A stretch of DNA of 64,000 nt from an uncultured Dehalococcoidia bacterium (GTDB taxonomy: Bacteria > Chloroflexota > Dehalococcoidia > Lucifugimonadales > Lucifugimonadaceae), in contig OY282385.1 of NCBI GenBank assembly GCA_958295935.1, forward strand, positions 1,612,001 to 1,676,000. The letters run 5' to 3'. The notes under the pieces were generated by a model. It worked only from the letters and a program-made list of their open reading frames with translations. It made no database searches and was not told the origin of the DNA. Positions 44,380 to 53,448 of this stretch are shown here, in pieces. Position 1 is the stretch's first letter, and each line of letters opens with the position of its first letter. The position numbers were made by a program, and so were the translations under genes.

Positions 44380-45296
44380 GAGCCCAGACGAATACGAGGA
44401 TCGATCACCGCGTACAGCAAATCGACCAGAAGCGAACTGATCAGATAGAAGAAAGTCACCACCAGAATGACCCCCTGAATGATGGCGTAATCCGAAGTCT
44501 GAACTGATTGCAGAGCCAACTGACCAATCCCAGGCCACGCAAACACCGCCTCGATCACGATCGCACCGGTTATAAGCCCCGCAAACGTGAGACCGGCATA
44601 GGTCAAAGGCGCGATCAACGCATTACGGAAACCATGCTTCCAAACCACCAGAAAACCCGATACGCCCTTCGCTCGAGCCAACTTCACGTACTCCGAGTCG
44701 AGAACGTCCAGCATCGCAGATCTGGTAAGGCGAAGCTGACCAGAGCTAGCGCCCCAGCCAACCACGAACGCAGGAAGGATCAAATGGCTCAGATTCCCGC
44801 GCCCCGAAGTCGGTAGCCAGCCCAGCGCTACGCCGAACAACAGAATCCCCATGATTCCAACCCAGAAAACCGGCAGCGATACCCCCAGCACCGCAGACCA
44901 CCTCCCCGCCAGATCCCAGTAGCTCCCGCGGTACACCGCAGACAGCACTCCCAAAGGAATCCCGATCACTATGGAAACCAGAAAACCCGCAATTGCCAAC
45001 TGCGCTGACGCCGGCAGACGCTCCCAGATCAGATCCCTAACAGGTACGCTGCGGTATAAGGACACGCCGAGATTACCCCTCGCGATACGACCTAGGAATA
45101 ACCCGTACTGCTGATACACCGGCTTGTCGAATCCCAACCGCTTGCCCCATAACTCGTAATCCGAACGAAGCGTAAAGTCGTCAACCCAGATTGAGCGAGG
45201 GTCGCCTTGTATTCGTGCTAGCACGAATACAAGCAGAGTCGCACCCAAGAGGCTCAACAGCGTAGTAAGCAGCCGCCGGGCCAGGAAACGCGCCAT
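44376..45296 (-). CDS. peptide/nickel-type ABC transporter permease (DppB-like)
   Basis: A 306-residue permease with six predicted helices: MARFLARRLLTTLLSLLGATL at the start, GNLGVSLYRSVPVRDLIWERLPASAQLA, and an EAA loop YVKLARAKGVSGFLVVWKHGFRNALI. It pairs with the DppC-like protein to form the membrane channel. GGGGAG precedes the ATG. It lies about 107 bases downstream of the binding-protein gene. Confidence 0.92.
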   Translation of the reverse strand: MARFLARRLLTTLLSLLGATLLVFVLARIQGDPRSIWVDDFTLRSDYELWGKRLGFDKPVYQQYGLFLGRIARGNLGVSLYRSVPVRDLIWERLPASAQLAIAGFLVSIVIGIPLGVLSAVYRGSYWDLAGRWSAVLGVSLPVFWVGIMGILLFGVALGWLPTSGRGNLSHLILPAFVVGWGASSGQLRLTRSAMLDVLDSEYVKLARAKGVSGFLVVWKHGFRNALIAPLTYAGLTFAGLITGAIVIEAVFAWPGIGQLALQSVQTSDYAIIQGVILVVTFFYLISSLLVDLLYAVIDPRIRLGS

Positions 45297-45403
45297 ACGC
45301 TCGGCTCCCCTGCCGCCTGAAAATCACTTCCAAAACTGTGCTAACGCGGGCCAGCGCGCCCGGCGAATCCAATCCAATGAATCCGCCGGACCGAGCCAAC
45401 CGG

Positions 45404-47335
45404 TTAGGGCCTCGATATGCGGTCCAGACTCCGGGGATAGCCGATGTCGCTAAGACCCATCGGCCACTCCTTGATCTTGTTGGGGTTGATCGCGATCGTC
45501 ACCGAAAGACCCATCGTTTCAATCGAAATCATGTTGTGGACTGTGTAGTCCCACACAGCCTCCTGCGCCGAACGAAGGCTCGCCTGCGTCGTCGCACCAC
45601 GAACCGCATTCACAAGAGTGATCAACTCGGGCAACTCGAACCCAGGGTTGAACGCTCCACCGGGATGCCGGTTGAAGATCAACGTACCGTCCCGCGCATG
45701 TGACCGCGCCCACAGCCAAATGTTGTTCCGTTCCCTGTTCACAAGGCCCACCCGGTGAGCCTGATACGTAAGGGTCTCGATGTTCATCTCAACGCCTATC
45801 GCACGCCACATCCCCGCAACCGCTTCACCGACCTCCACGGCCAGAGGATGACCCGTCGTGATCACAAGGTCAGCCTCGAAACCATCAGGGTAACCGCCGT
45901 CCGCCAGGTACTTCTTCGCTACGTCCAGATCGTACGGAATCGTCCACTTTGCATCGATCTCCGAAAGCCAAGCCTGGCGCTGGGCGCCCCCCATACCATT
46001 GACGTGCTGCTGAAATGCCTTCCCGGCGCCGATCGTCTCCACCAGAGCCTCACGGTCTACCGACGCCGCCAACCCCCAGCGGACGTTGCGAGCACGTTCC
46101 ATTGAAGAAGGATCGTTGCAGTCCCCGATGTATGGAATAGAAGGGTCATACGCCGGACGAGGTGGAACCGGATTGTCGTTGAAAGTGGCGCCCCAGCAGA
46201 ACTGACCCGCAGGGTAGAAGGTGAATCCCACCCCGGCCCCCGGCAGACCGCGAACGTCGAATCCCTTACCCTCGATGTCCCGGATCAAGGGAGTCGGGAC
46301 GTCCGTCACGTCGACCTCTCCAGCTTCCAGCGCAGCAAGACGAGTCGTTATCTCCGCAATCTCGCGAACGATCACCGTACCGTATGCAGGATCCCGGTGG
46401 TGATGGTTCGGAACCCGCGAAAGAACCATGCGGTCGCCAGTCCTGAAAGACTCAAGCTCATAAGGACCGCTCCCGATCCCAGCGCTCATCGCTTTGTCAG
46501 GACCCAACCGGTCCAGAACCGCTTTGGAATGGATGGCCCGCGTCGTATTGGCGCTGACGAAACCATCAAGCCATGTCGGACGAGGCTCATCCGCAGACAA
46601 GCTCACTGTGTAATCGTCCAACTTGCTCATGTGAGAATTCAGTTGCTTGTCCAGACCCGTACCGCTCGCAATAGTTCCCTCCGTCCAAACCGCTTCCTCC
46701 CACGAGTAGACGAAATCGTCCGCAGTCACCTCCCCGTTGCCGCCGTGGAAAGGCACGCCCCTCTTGATTCGGAACGTAAGCTCCGTGAAATCCGCATTGA
46801 ACTCCCACGACTCGGCAAGCAAGCCCGACAAATTCCCCGACTCGTCTATCTCAAGCGGCGACTCTTGAATCCCCAAAAGACCGGCAAACTGAGAATTCGG
46901 GACAGGCGAACGCCAAGGCACGAAACTCGGAAAGCCAATGTTGTCAAACGCTATGACCAGAGTGTCAGACCTTGGATCAGGCACAGGAGTCGCAGGCACA
47001 GGAGTCGCTACCACAACCACCGTCTCAACCACACGCTCCGTTTGAGTCACAGGCTTCTCAACCACAACCGTTTGCACCACTCGCTCAGTGCGAGTTACAG
47101 GCTTCTCAACCACAACCGTCTCAACCACCGTCACCGTCTTGCCCTCGATCTGCTTCTCCACGACCACCGTCTCAACCACCTTCTCCACCCTCGTGATCGG
47201 CTTTTCCACTACGACGGTCTGAACTTCAGTCACCGTCTGAGTCCCCCCGCCGCAGGCTATCGCCAGCGCGGATAGGGCCCCCGCCGCCAGCAGAATGGCA
47301 AGAATCCCCCGGCGGTGAATCTGGCGTTTGGACAT
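45404..47335 (-). CDS. peptide-type ABC transporter substrate-binding lipoprotein (SBP_bac_5)
   Basis: A 643-residue exported lipoprotein: signal peptide with lipobox near Cys 28 (ALAIACGGG), then a low-complexity stalk of about 90 residues built from VVVEKPVT/RTERVVET repeats, and a family-5 binding domain from about residue 125 (LTFRIKRGVPFHGG, DFVYSWEEA, AVEVGEAVAGMWRAIG). The stalk probably holds the domain away from the membrane; similar repeats are common in Chloroflexota lipoproteins. It binds peptides or other solutes for the two permeases downstream. AGAGGGGGC lies before the ATG. Confidence 0.92.
   Translation of the reverse strand: MSKRQIHRRGILAILLAAGALSALAIACGGGTQTVTEVQTVVVEKPITRVEKVVETVVVEKQIEGKTVTVVETVVVEKPVTRTERVVQTVVVEKPVTQTERVVETVVVVATPVPATPVPDPRSDTLVIAFDNIGFPSFVPWRSPVPNSQFAGLLGIQESPLEIDESGNLSGLLAESWEFNADFTELTFRIKRGVPFHGGNGEVTADDFVYSWEEAVWTEGTIASGTGLDKQLNSHMSKLDDYTVSLSADEPRPTWLDGFVSANTTRAIHSKAVLDRLGPDKAMSAGIGSGPYELESFRTGDRMVLSRVPNHHHRDPAYGTVIVREIAEITTRLAALEAGEVDVTDVPTPLIRDIEGKGFDVRGLPGAGVGFTFYPAGQFCWGATFNDNPVPPRPAYDPSIPYIGDCNDPSSMERARNVRWGLAASVDREALVETIGAGKAFQQHVNGMGGAQRQAWLSEIDAKWTIPYDLDVAKKYLADGGYPDGFEADLVITTGHPLAVEVGEAVAGMWRAIGVEMNIETLTYQAHRVGLVNRERNNIWLWARSHARDGTLIFNRHPGGAFNPGFELPELITLVNAVRGATTQASLRSAQEAVWDYTVHNMISIETMGLSVTIAINPNKIKEWPMGLSDIGYPRSLDRISRP
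46990..47245. repeat. Coding minisatellite-like repeat in the binding-protein stalk
   Basis: Imperfect 48-base units carrying ACAGGCTTCTCAACCAC and ACAACCGT on the plus strand recur (for example at 47049 and 47097), encoding 16-residue VVVEKPVT...RVV units. Units differ by synonymous and conservative changes, implying older duplication. Confidence 0.75.
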
Positions 47336-47490
47336 GTCCAGCCCCCTCTAAACTAAAGGGCTTACGGAAGATACCGAGCCCATCGAATCAGGACTCAAAG
47401 CCCGTCAATGTAAAGCACGCGAACTATATCGCAGCCTCGACTTCCATTCAACAGGCCGTCCCGCTGAGCGCCATGGTCGAACTTGCAAGG

Positions 47491-47940
47491 CTACGACCTT
47501 CTCGAAAAGACCCGTACCGAAGCCGTCTCGAACTCGCACGCGCCAAGAAAAGCCGCGTCCCGCTCATCCTCCGCTCTAAGCACAGAGTAGATGCGCTCGA
47601 TACCCTCCCTGCGGCAAGCCCCCGCAAGAGCCTCGATCAACTGCCTGCCCACACCGCGACGCTGCATGTCAGGACGAACCGTCACAGCCACTATGCGACC
47701 GCCAGGAGGCAAACCATACCCCGTTGACTGCCTCTCAGCCAGAAGAAATCCTATGATTTCCCCATCATCCTCCGCCACGAAACACCCCCAAGGCGGATGC
47801 GGAAGAGCATCCAGCTCACTCACCGCCAGGAAACGCTCCATATACGTCGCCCACGTATGCGAACGCTCACTGCCAAGAATTCGCTCGTCCAGATCGCGCA
47901 CAGACTCCGAATCTGACTGCCTAAGTTGACGGATCTCCAC
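47491..47940 (-). CDS. GNAT-family N-acetyltransferase (RimI-like)
   Basis: A 149-residue acetyltransferase: EIRQLRQSDSESV, CFVAEDDGEIIGFLLAER and the acetyl-CoA-binding VTVRPDMQRRGVGRQLIEAL (Q/RxxGxG/A) near 95-115. The substrate may be a ribosomal or other protein N-terminus, or a small amine. The GTG start at 47940 has GGGGGAG six bases upstream. It is divergent from ruvC across about 220 bases. Confidence 0.85.
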   Translation of the reverse strand: MEIRQLRQSDSESVRDLDERILGSERSHTWATYMERFLAVSELDALPHPPWGCFVAEDDGEIIGFLLAERQSTGYGLPPGGRIVAVTVRPDMQRRGVGRQLIEALAGACRREGIERIYSVLRAEDERDAAFLGACEFETASVRVFSRRS

Positions 47941-48159
47941 CGTGGAACTCCCCCTTTCTGACTTTGCAACACTATCGTATTGCATTTGGCCCCCAGAAGA
48001 GCGCAAGACCCTTGGACAAACCCCGTCCCACAGAAATCAGCGCCCTTATGCTGGGAACCGCGTAGAATCCGGGACCCATGCCCTTGCAAAGGGGCCGCTC
48101 CTGTTAGACGCCCCGGACCACAGAGCGCATGAACAGCCTGCAACCGGCGCGGGAGAATC

Positions 48160-48714
48160 TTGTTGCGAATACTAGGCCTAGACCCAGGACTTAGAAACAC
48201 AGGATATGGAGTCCTGGACGTCGAGAACGGCCGATACGCGCCCGTAGAAGGCGGCGTCGTATCCACCGGAACGGACCAACCCCTCGAAAAACGCCTACTT
48301 GTCATATACCAGGACATTCGCAGCGTTATCGAGGAACACTCCCCAGACGCCGTCGCCATCGAAGAACTACACTCACGATACTTCAACCTAAAGACCGCCA
48401 TAATCATGGGACACGCCAGAGGAGTGCTGTGCATGGCAGCAGCACAGGCCGGAATAAACGTGTTTAACTATCAGCCCACAAGAGCAAAGAACCTCGTCAC
48501 AGGCTCAGGACGAGCAGGCAAGGAACAGATGCAGAGAGCCGTTGCAGCTCACCTGCAAACCCCAGACGCAGCGCGAAACGAACACGTCGCAGACGCATTC
48601 GCCATAGCAATATGCCACGCCATAGTCGTCGGCAGCAGAGCGGCAGTAGCAGCCGCACAGGTCGAAAGACGTAAGGAAAGAAAGAGACCGACGTCACGCC
48701 GGCGCAACGAATAA
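48160..48714 (+). CDS. ruvC: crossover junction endodeoxyribonuclease RuvC
   Basis: A 184-residue Holliday-junction resolvase with the RNase H-like catalytic set: ILGLDPGLRNTGYG (Asp 8), AIEELHSRYF (Glu 68), and EHVADAFAIA (His 142, Asp 145), the His variant being known in Thermus RuvC. It cuts branched junctions as a dimer. The start is one of two adjacent TTG codons at 48160, with GGGAG just upstream. It is first gene of a ruvC-ruvA-ruvB set; the C-terminus adds a basic tail (ERRKERKRPTSRRR). Confidence 0.95.
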   Translation: MLRILGLDPGLRNTGYGVLDVENGRYAPVEGGVVSTGTDQPLEKRLLVIYQDIRSVIEEHSPDAVAIEELHSRYFNLKTAIIMGHARGVLCMAAAQAGINVFNYQPTRAKNLVTGSGRAGKEQMQRAVAAHLQTPDAARNEHVADAFAIAICHAIVVGSRAAVAAAQVERRKERKRPTSRRRNE

Positions 48715-48875
48715 CCTACACACGAAGCGCCGCGCCCCAATCCAGACCCCGATGACCGAGCAAAATCCATCTCAAGCGAAGCGGAAGGCATCGCCCCTCA
48801 TCCCGATGCGACCCACCATAGCGGCCCACAAGTGAACGAAGATGAACCAGACTTGAGCCACAGACGGCCAGCCAA

Positions 48876-49535
48876 GTGATCGGTTACCTCGAGGGAACTC
48901 TCAGAACCCTCAACAGAGACCCCGCGCAAGCCGTCGTAGTCTGCGCAGGCGTAGGGTACGAAGTCACGCTCCCGACCTTTGTGCACCAGTCCATCATCAA
49001 CGAAGGACCGCAAGAAGGAGATGAAATCGAACTCGAAATCTACTACCACGTCACAGAACGACAGCCAAAACCCCTACTCGTAGGATTTAGACACCCAAAC
49101 GAACGAGAATTCTTCCAACAATTGATGCAGGTCGAGGGCATAGGCCCCGCAAGAGCCGCCGCCGCACTCGTCTTCCCCGTATCCGTCATCGCAAGAGCCA
49201 TCGAATCCGAAGACCTCGCAGTCTTGACCACACTGCCCGGAGTCGGCGCACGTGCAGCTCAGAAGATGATCGCCACACTCCGGGGAAAAGTAACGGCAAC
49301 CGCCCTGTTGAAAGACCAGCGCATCACTGAATCCGACCGCGACCAGCCCGAAAGAGATTCGCGCATCGACGCAATCGACGTTCTGGTAAGCCTCGGATAC
49401 CGACACACAGAGGCCAGAGGCAGCGTGCAAGAAGCTATAGCCAGAAAACCGGAAGCGGAGAACGACGTACAGGAACTCGTTCGAGAAGTGTTCCGGGCAC
49501 AATCACTACGCTCACAGGAAACCGGCTCGACGTAA
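48876..49535 (+). CDS. ruvA: Holliday junction branch-migration protein RuvA
   Basis: A 219-residue protein with an N-terminal OB fold (MIGYLEGTL, VGYEVTLP), two helix-hairpin-helix motifs (VEGIGPARAAAAL and LPGVGARAAQKMI near 85-130) and a C-terminal three-helix domain that contacts RuvB (DAIDVLVSLGYRHTEA). It starts at GTG 48876, 161 bases after ruvC and 16 bases before ruvB. Confidence 0.95.
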   Translation: MIGYLEGTLRTLNRDPAQAVVVCAGVGYEVTLPTFVHQSIINEGPQEGDEIELEIYYHVTERQPKPLLVGFRHPNEREFFQQLMQVEGIGPARAAAALVFPVSVIARAIESEDLAVLTTLPGVGARAAQKMIATLRGKVTATALLKDQRITESDRDQPERDSRIDAIDVLVSLGYRHTEARGSVQEAIARKPEAENDVQELVREVFRAQSLRSQETGST

Positions 49536-49551
49536 GAGGCCCGCATCCCGA

Positions 49552-50643
49552 ATGGCAAAAGAGAAAGTCGTAAACGGAGACAGTGCAAGAAAGCGCCCAA
49601 CTCCCAAACCGGAACCGGCGCAGAAGGACAGCGCGGAACCCCATAGCGACCCAGTCCGACCTCCCACAAGAGACCTGCGGCCACGCAACTTCGACGAATA
49701 CATAGGACAGAGAGCCGTCGTAAACGCCCTCGACATTGCTGTACAGGCCGCCAGAGGACGAGCAGAACCCATTGACCACGTACTCTTCCACGGCCCACCG
49801 GGACTCGGAAAAACCACACTCGCACACATCATCGCAAGAGAACTAAACAGCGAACTCACACACACCTCCGGCCCAGCCCTCGAAAGGCCCGCAGACGTCG
49901 TCGGATTGCTCTCCAACCTGAAGGAAGGATACGTACTCTTCATCGACGAAATACATCGACTCTCCAGCGCAGTCGAGGAATACCTATACTCCGCCATGGA
50001 AGACTTTCGCGTCGACTTCGTGACCGGCTCCGGAGCCTTTGCCAAAACCATCAGCCTCCCGCTCGACCGATTTACTCTCGCAGGATCCACCACACGCGCC
50101 GGAATGTTGAGCGCACCACTCCGGGAACGATTCGGACTCGTATATCACCTCGACTACTACTCGAGGACAGAATTGGCACAGGTGGTCGTGCGATCCGCAG
50201 GAATACTCGGAATCACAGTCGATTTGGACGCCGCAAATGAAATCGCAGCACGAGCGCGAGGAACACCACGCATAGCCAACCGACTACTGAGACGCGTCAG
50301 AGACTACGCAGAAGTGGAATCCGGAGGAACCGCCACCCTGCAAGTCGCACGAGATGCCCTGGAACTCGAAGGAGTCGACCGCGTCGGACTAGACCGACTA
50401 GACCGACTATACCTCCGAACCCTCGCACACAACTACAACGGAGGACCCGCAGGCATAGAGGCCCTCGCCGCAACCGTCAACGAAGAACAACAGACCCTCA
50501 CCGACGTCGTAGAGCCGTTCCTCCTAAAAATCGGATTCATAGTCCGTACCCCAGGAGGACGAAAGGCCACCCAAACAGGAATGGAACACGCCGGCGCCCC
50601 ATACGCCGACGACCCGGAAAAAAGCCAGCAAAGACTCCTCTAG
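49552..50643 (+). CDS. ruvB: Holliday junction DNA helicase RuvB
   Basis: A 363-residue AAA+ motor: RPRNFDEYIGQ near 43, Walker A GPPGLGKTTLAHI near 82, Walker B FIDEIHRL near 128, arginine-finger region GSTTRAGMLSAPLRERFG, and a C-terminal winged helix ending GFIVRTPGGRKAT. It drives branch migration with RuvA. The N-terminal 35 residues form a Lys/Pro-rich extension beyond the usual start. Last gene of the ruvCAB set. Confidence 0.97.
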   Translation: MAKEKVVNGDSARKRPTPKPEPAQKDSAEPHSDPVRPPTRDLRPRNFDEYIGQRAVVNALDIAVQAARGRAEPIDHVLFHGPPGLGKTTLAHIIARELNSELTHTSGPALERPADVVGLLSNLKEGYVLFIDEIHRLSSAVEEYLYSAMEDFRVDFVTGSGAFAKTISLPLDRFTLAGSTTRAGMLSAPLRERFGLVYHLDYYSRTELAQVVVRSAGILGITVDLDAANEIAARARGTPRIANRLLRRVRDYAEVESGGTATLQVARDALELEGVDRVGLDRLDRLYLRTLAHNYNGGPAGIEALAATVNEEQQTLTDVVEPFLLKIGFIVRTPGGRKATQTGMEHAGAPYADDPEKSQQRLL

Positions 50644-50972
50644 ACCCGCCGCACGTCACCCCCTCGCAACAAGAAACCCAGCGCGATCCACAGCCCCGTA
50701 CCCATCCTGCCACCCAGAGCCCATCGCCCAATCCTCCGGCAGGCGCAAAACCACCCTCCTGGAAACCCCCGCGCGGCAGCGCTTTCCCGCGACACCGTGC
50801 ACCCTTTTTTTTCAAACCCTCCCCGCGCATGACGCAATACCATGCACACCCTGGGGACACACCGGAAAAACCTCCCAAACCTTGGGAACAGCAGCCGAAT
50901 AAGACCTGGAAAACACCGAAAAGGCCCGAAAAACCGCCTCCCGCGACCGGCGCGACTCAGGATCGATTGCGC
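50644..50972. other. Intergenic region between ruvB and E1 gene
   Basis: About 329 bases between convergent genes. A run of eight T lies near 50804-50811 but no good stem precedes it, so I do not call a terminator. No coding potential or RNA gene recognised. Confidence 0.4.
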
Positions 50973-53318
50973 TTAGTCGAAGAAGGACAAAGCCGCCAAA
51001 AATACGCTCTCCGAGTCAATGCCAAAGTGACGGTACAACTCCGACATGCTCCCCGACTGACCGAAAGCGTCCGCCCCCAGGTGAATGGACTGGCAACGCA
51101 GCGCACCCCCCAGAAAACTGAGCGTTTGAGAATGACCGTCAATCACCGTCACGATAGGCAGACCCACTTCGTGCGGCTTCAGCAACCCGGTAGGATCGCC
51201 CGCCGCGCTCTGCCGCCCCTGAACCTTCTCCACAGACGCCGCCTTGGCCCGCCTGTAAAGCAAATCCGGGCTAGTGACGATGAACACGTTCGCCTCAACA
51301 CCCTCCTCACTCAGACGCTCAGCAGCCTCCAGAGCCACCGGAGCCATAGCCCCAACCGCAAATAGATGAACCGTCTCCTCGACCCCGGACGAGGCTTCAC
51401 GCAAGCGGTAGCACCCATCCAGAGCCTCGCGCCTGCGTAACGCGAGCGACTCCTCACCGCCAACCGGCTCGAAAGGGGCCTGCTCAACCGGTTTGGTACT
51501 CAGCCTCAGAATTACAGACTCACCCTCGCCTCGCCCAATGCGACGAACCGACTCCAGCAGAATCCATTCCAGGTCTTTGGCGCAGGCAGGCTCGTAGTAC
51601 ACCGCACCAGGAGCGCCCAGCCCGAATACAGGCGTCAGTATTCCCTGATGAGCCCCGCCCTCGTGACTCAAGGAAACCCCGGACGGAGTCGCAACCGTGA
51701 TGAATCGACCACCCTGATAAACACCGTAGACGAAAGCGTCCAGACCGCGCTTGATGAACGGATCGTACACCGTACCGATCGGTATCAACCGCTTGCCCGA
51801 CAGCTCCTCCGCGAGGCCCAACTGACCCAGCAGCAGAAACAGGTTGTTCTCGGAAATGCCAAGCTCGATATGCCGCCCCGACGGCCCGTACAACCACTTC
51901 AGAATCCGGTCCTCGAAACCCAGATAGTCCGTAGAGTGGGCGTGAGACCATACCCCCGCACGATTGATCCAACTGGCCAGATTGGTGGAAGTTGCAACGT
52001 CCGGAGAGACGGTAACCAGACGCTGCGCAGACTCCGGAGAACTGCGGTCGAGCTCCACCAACATACGCCCAAAGGCGTCCTGCGTAGAAGATATCGCGGG
52101 AACCGAAAGACCAGTTTCGTTGAACTCGAACGCAGGCTCAGGCTCCGACTCAGACCGCCTGATACGCTCCGCAGCCCCTCTGATGTACAGATCCTCAGGA
52201 GAACCCGGCGGAAAAGTCTCCCATGGATCGTCCATAGACATGCCGTAGCGATCCGCCATTTCGGAGAACTCAGCCTCGCTCATCAGGGCAGAGTGATTCC
52301 GCGGGTCGCCCGCCGTGGGCAGTCCCCAACCCTTGATCGTGTACGCAAACACCACCGCTGGACAACCCGCCTGCGACGCCTCCTCATAGCAACGAACGAG
52401 AGCCTCCACGTCGTGACCGCCCAGGTTCGCTATACGCGTCGCCAACTCGTCGTCAGGCACGTCCGAAAGAAGCAGCCTAAGGTCGCTTCTCAAAGATCCC
52501 GCACCGTCCACAAGCCGACCTCGGACCTCTTCAGATGGAATGCGCAGCAGACCCTGGTACTCCTCGTTGCTCATGTCGTCTATGCGCTGCCGCAACGCAT
52601 GGCCGCCCCGACGCTCCATCAGTTCGGTCAACTGGTCCCCGTACTTGACCGTCACCACCTTCCAGCCGTTCGCACTGAACATCTGGCGGAAGCGATGAAT
52701 ACGTATCTCGGGAATCACGCGATCCAGGCTTTGACGGTTCAGGTCGATAATCCAGATGCAACGATCCAACTCCTCTACCAGATGCTCGTCAGCAGCCTCC
52801 CAAACGCACCCCTCATCCAACTCCCCGTCCCCAATGTGCGCGAAGAACCTCCCCGACGAAGGCGAGAGACCGTGAGCAGACAGGTAATCGCGAGTCAACG
52901 CGCCAAACGTGACCGCCGCAGGCCCCAGCCCCACCGCACCGGTCGAGTAGTCCACCACGTCCGGATCTTTCGTCCGGCTTGGATATGCCTGCAGACCGTT
53001 GTATGCGCGGAACTGCGTGAGGTAACTCGCAGGAAGATTGCCCAGAAGATACTGGATCGCGTGGAATACCGGCGACGCGTGAGGCTTTATCGCCACACGA
53101 TCCTCCGCAGCCAGAGTTTCAAAATAGAGCGCCGTGAGAAGAGCCACCGAAGAAGCCGACGCACTCTGGTGACCGCCAACTTTCATACCGTCCGCGCCGG
53201 GGCGGATGTAGTTTGCCCAGTGCACCATCGCACACGTCAGCCATAGCACCCGGTCGCGCACGTTTCGACGAACGTCATTCAGGCTGGTGGGCTGGAGACT
53301 GTCTTGGATTGCAACCAT
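50973..53318 (-). CDS. AceE-like thiamine-diphosphate E1 enzyme (pyruvate dehydrogenase E1/transketolase family)
   Basis: A 781-residue ThDP enzyme in one chain: a substrate/ThDP domain with KVGGHQSASASSVAL near 47, GDGELDEGCVWEA near 165 (the ThDP-Mg motif) and IIDLNRQSLD; and a pyrimidine-binding domain with HIELGISENNLFLLLGQLGL and SLSHEGGAHQG near 545. The length and motif order fit homodimeric AceE-type E1 rather than transketolase (about 660), but it is shorter than E. coli AceE (887). The substrate may be pyruvate or another 2-oxo acid. No E2 or E3 gene is adjacent. Confidence 0.82.
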   Translation of the reverse strand: MVAIQDSLQPTSLNDVRRNVRDRVLWLTCAMVHWANYIRPGADGMKVGGHQSASASSVALLTALYFETLAAEDRVAIKPHASPVFHAIQYLLGNLPASYLTQFRAYNGLQAYPSRTKDPDVVDYSTGAVGLGPAAVTFGALTRDYLSAHGLSPSSGRFFAHIGDGELDEGCVWEAADEHLVEELDRCIWIIDLNRQSLDRVIPEIRIHRFRQMFSANGWKVVTVKYGDQLTELMERRGGHALRQRIDDMSNEEYQGLLRIPSEEVRGRLVDGAGSLRSDLRLLLSDVPDDELATRIANLGGHDVEALVRCYEEASQAGCPAVVFAYTIKGWGLPTAGDPRNHSALMSEAEFSEMADRYGMSMDDPWETFPPGSPEDLYIRGAAERIRRSESEPEPAFEFNETGLSVPAISSTQDAFGRMLVELDRSSPESAQRLVTVSPDVATSTNLASWINRAGVWSHAHSTDYLGFEDRILKWLYGPSGRHIELGISENNLFLLLGQLGLAEELSGKRLIPIGTVYDPFIKRGLDAFVYGVYQGGRFITVATPSGVSLSHEGGAHQGILTPVFGLGAPGAVYYEPACAKDLEWILLESVRRIGRGEGESVILRLSTKPVEQAPFEPVGGEESLALRRREALDGCYRLREASSGVEETVHLFAVGAMAPVALEAAERLSEEGVEANVFIVTSPDLLYRRAKAASVEKVQGRQSAAGDPTGLLKPHEVGLPIVTVIDGHSQTLSFLGGALRCQSIHLGADAFGQSGSMSELYRHFGIDSESVFLAALSFFD

Positions 53319-53448
53319 GTTGGGGAGCTACGGCGGCCGGTGTCAGGCGAAGATCGAATGGCGCCAGAATATCACCGCAAAGGGGTGGGTAGTAAAATTC
53401 GGAAGCGAAGAAGGCGGAACCGGCATGGACGCCGCAGCCCCGTCTGGC

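Noticed and set aside
46397-47275. 292-codon plus-strand frame opposite the binding-protein gene
   Set aside because: Its repeats (Leu/Asn/His/Arg) are only the antisense of the VVVEKPV stalk.
50800-50815. T-run after ruvB as an intrinsic terminator
   Set aside because: No stable GC stem precedes the eight-T run.
51648-53246. 532-codon plus-strand frame opposite the E1 gene
   Set aside because: Antisense shadow of a well-supported ThDP enzyme; Arg-rich product without motifs.
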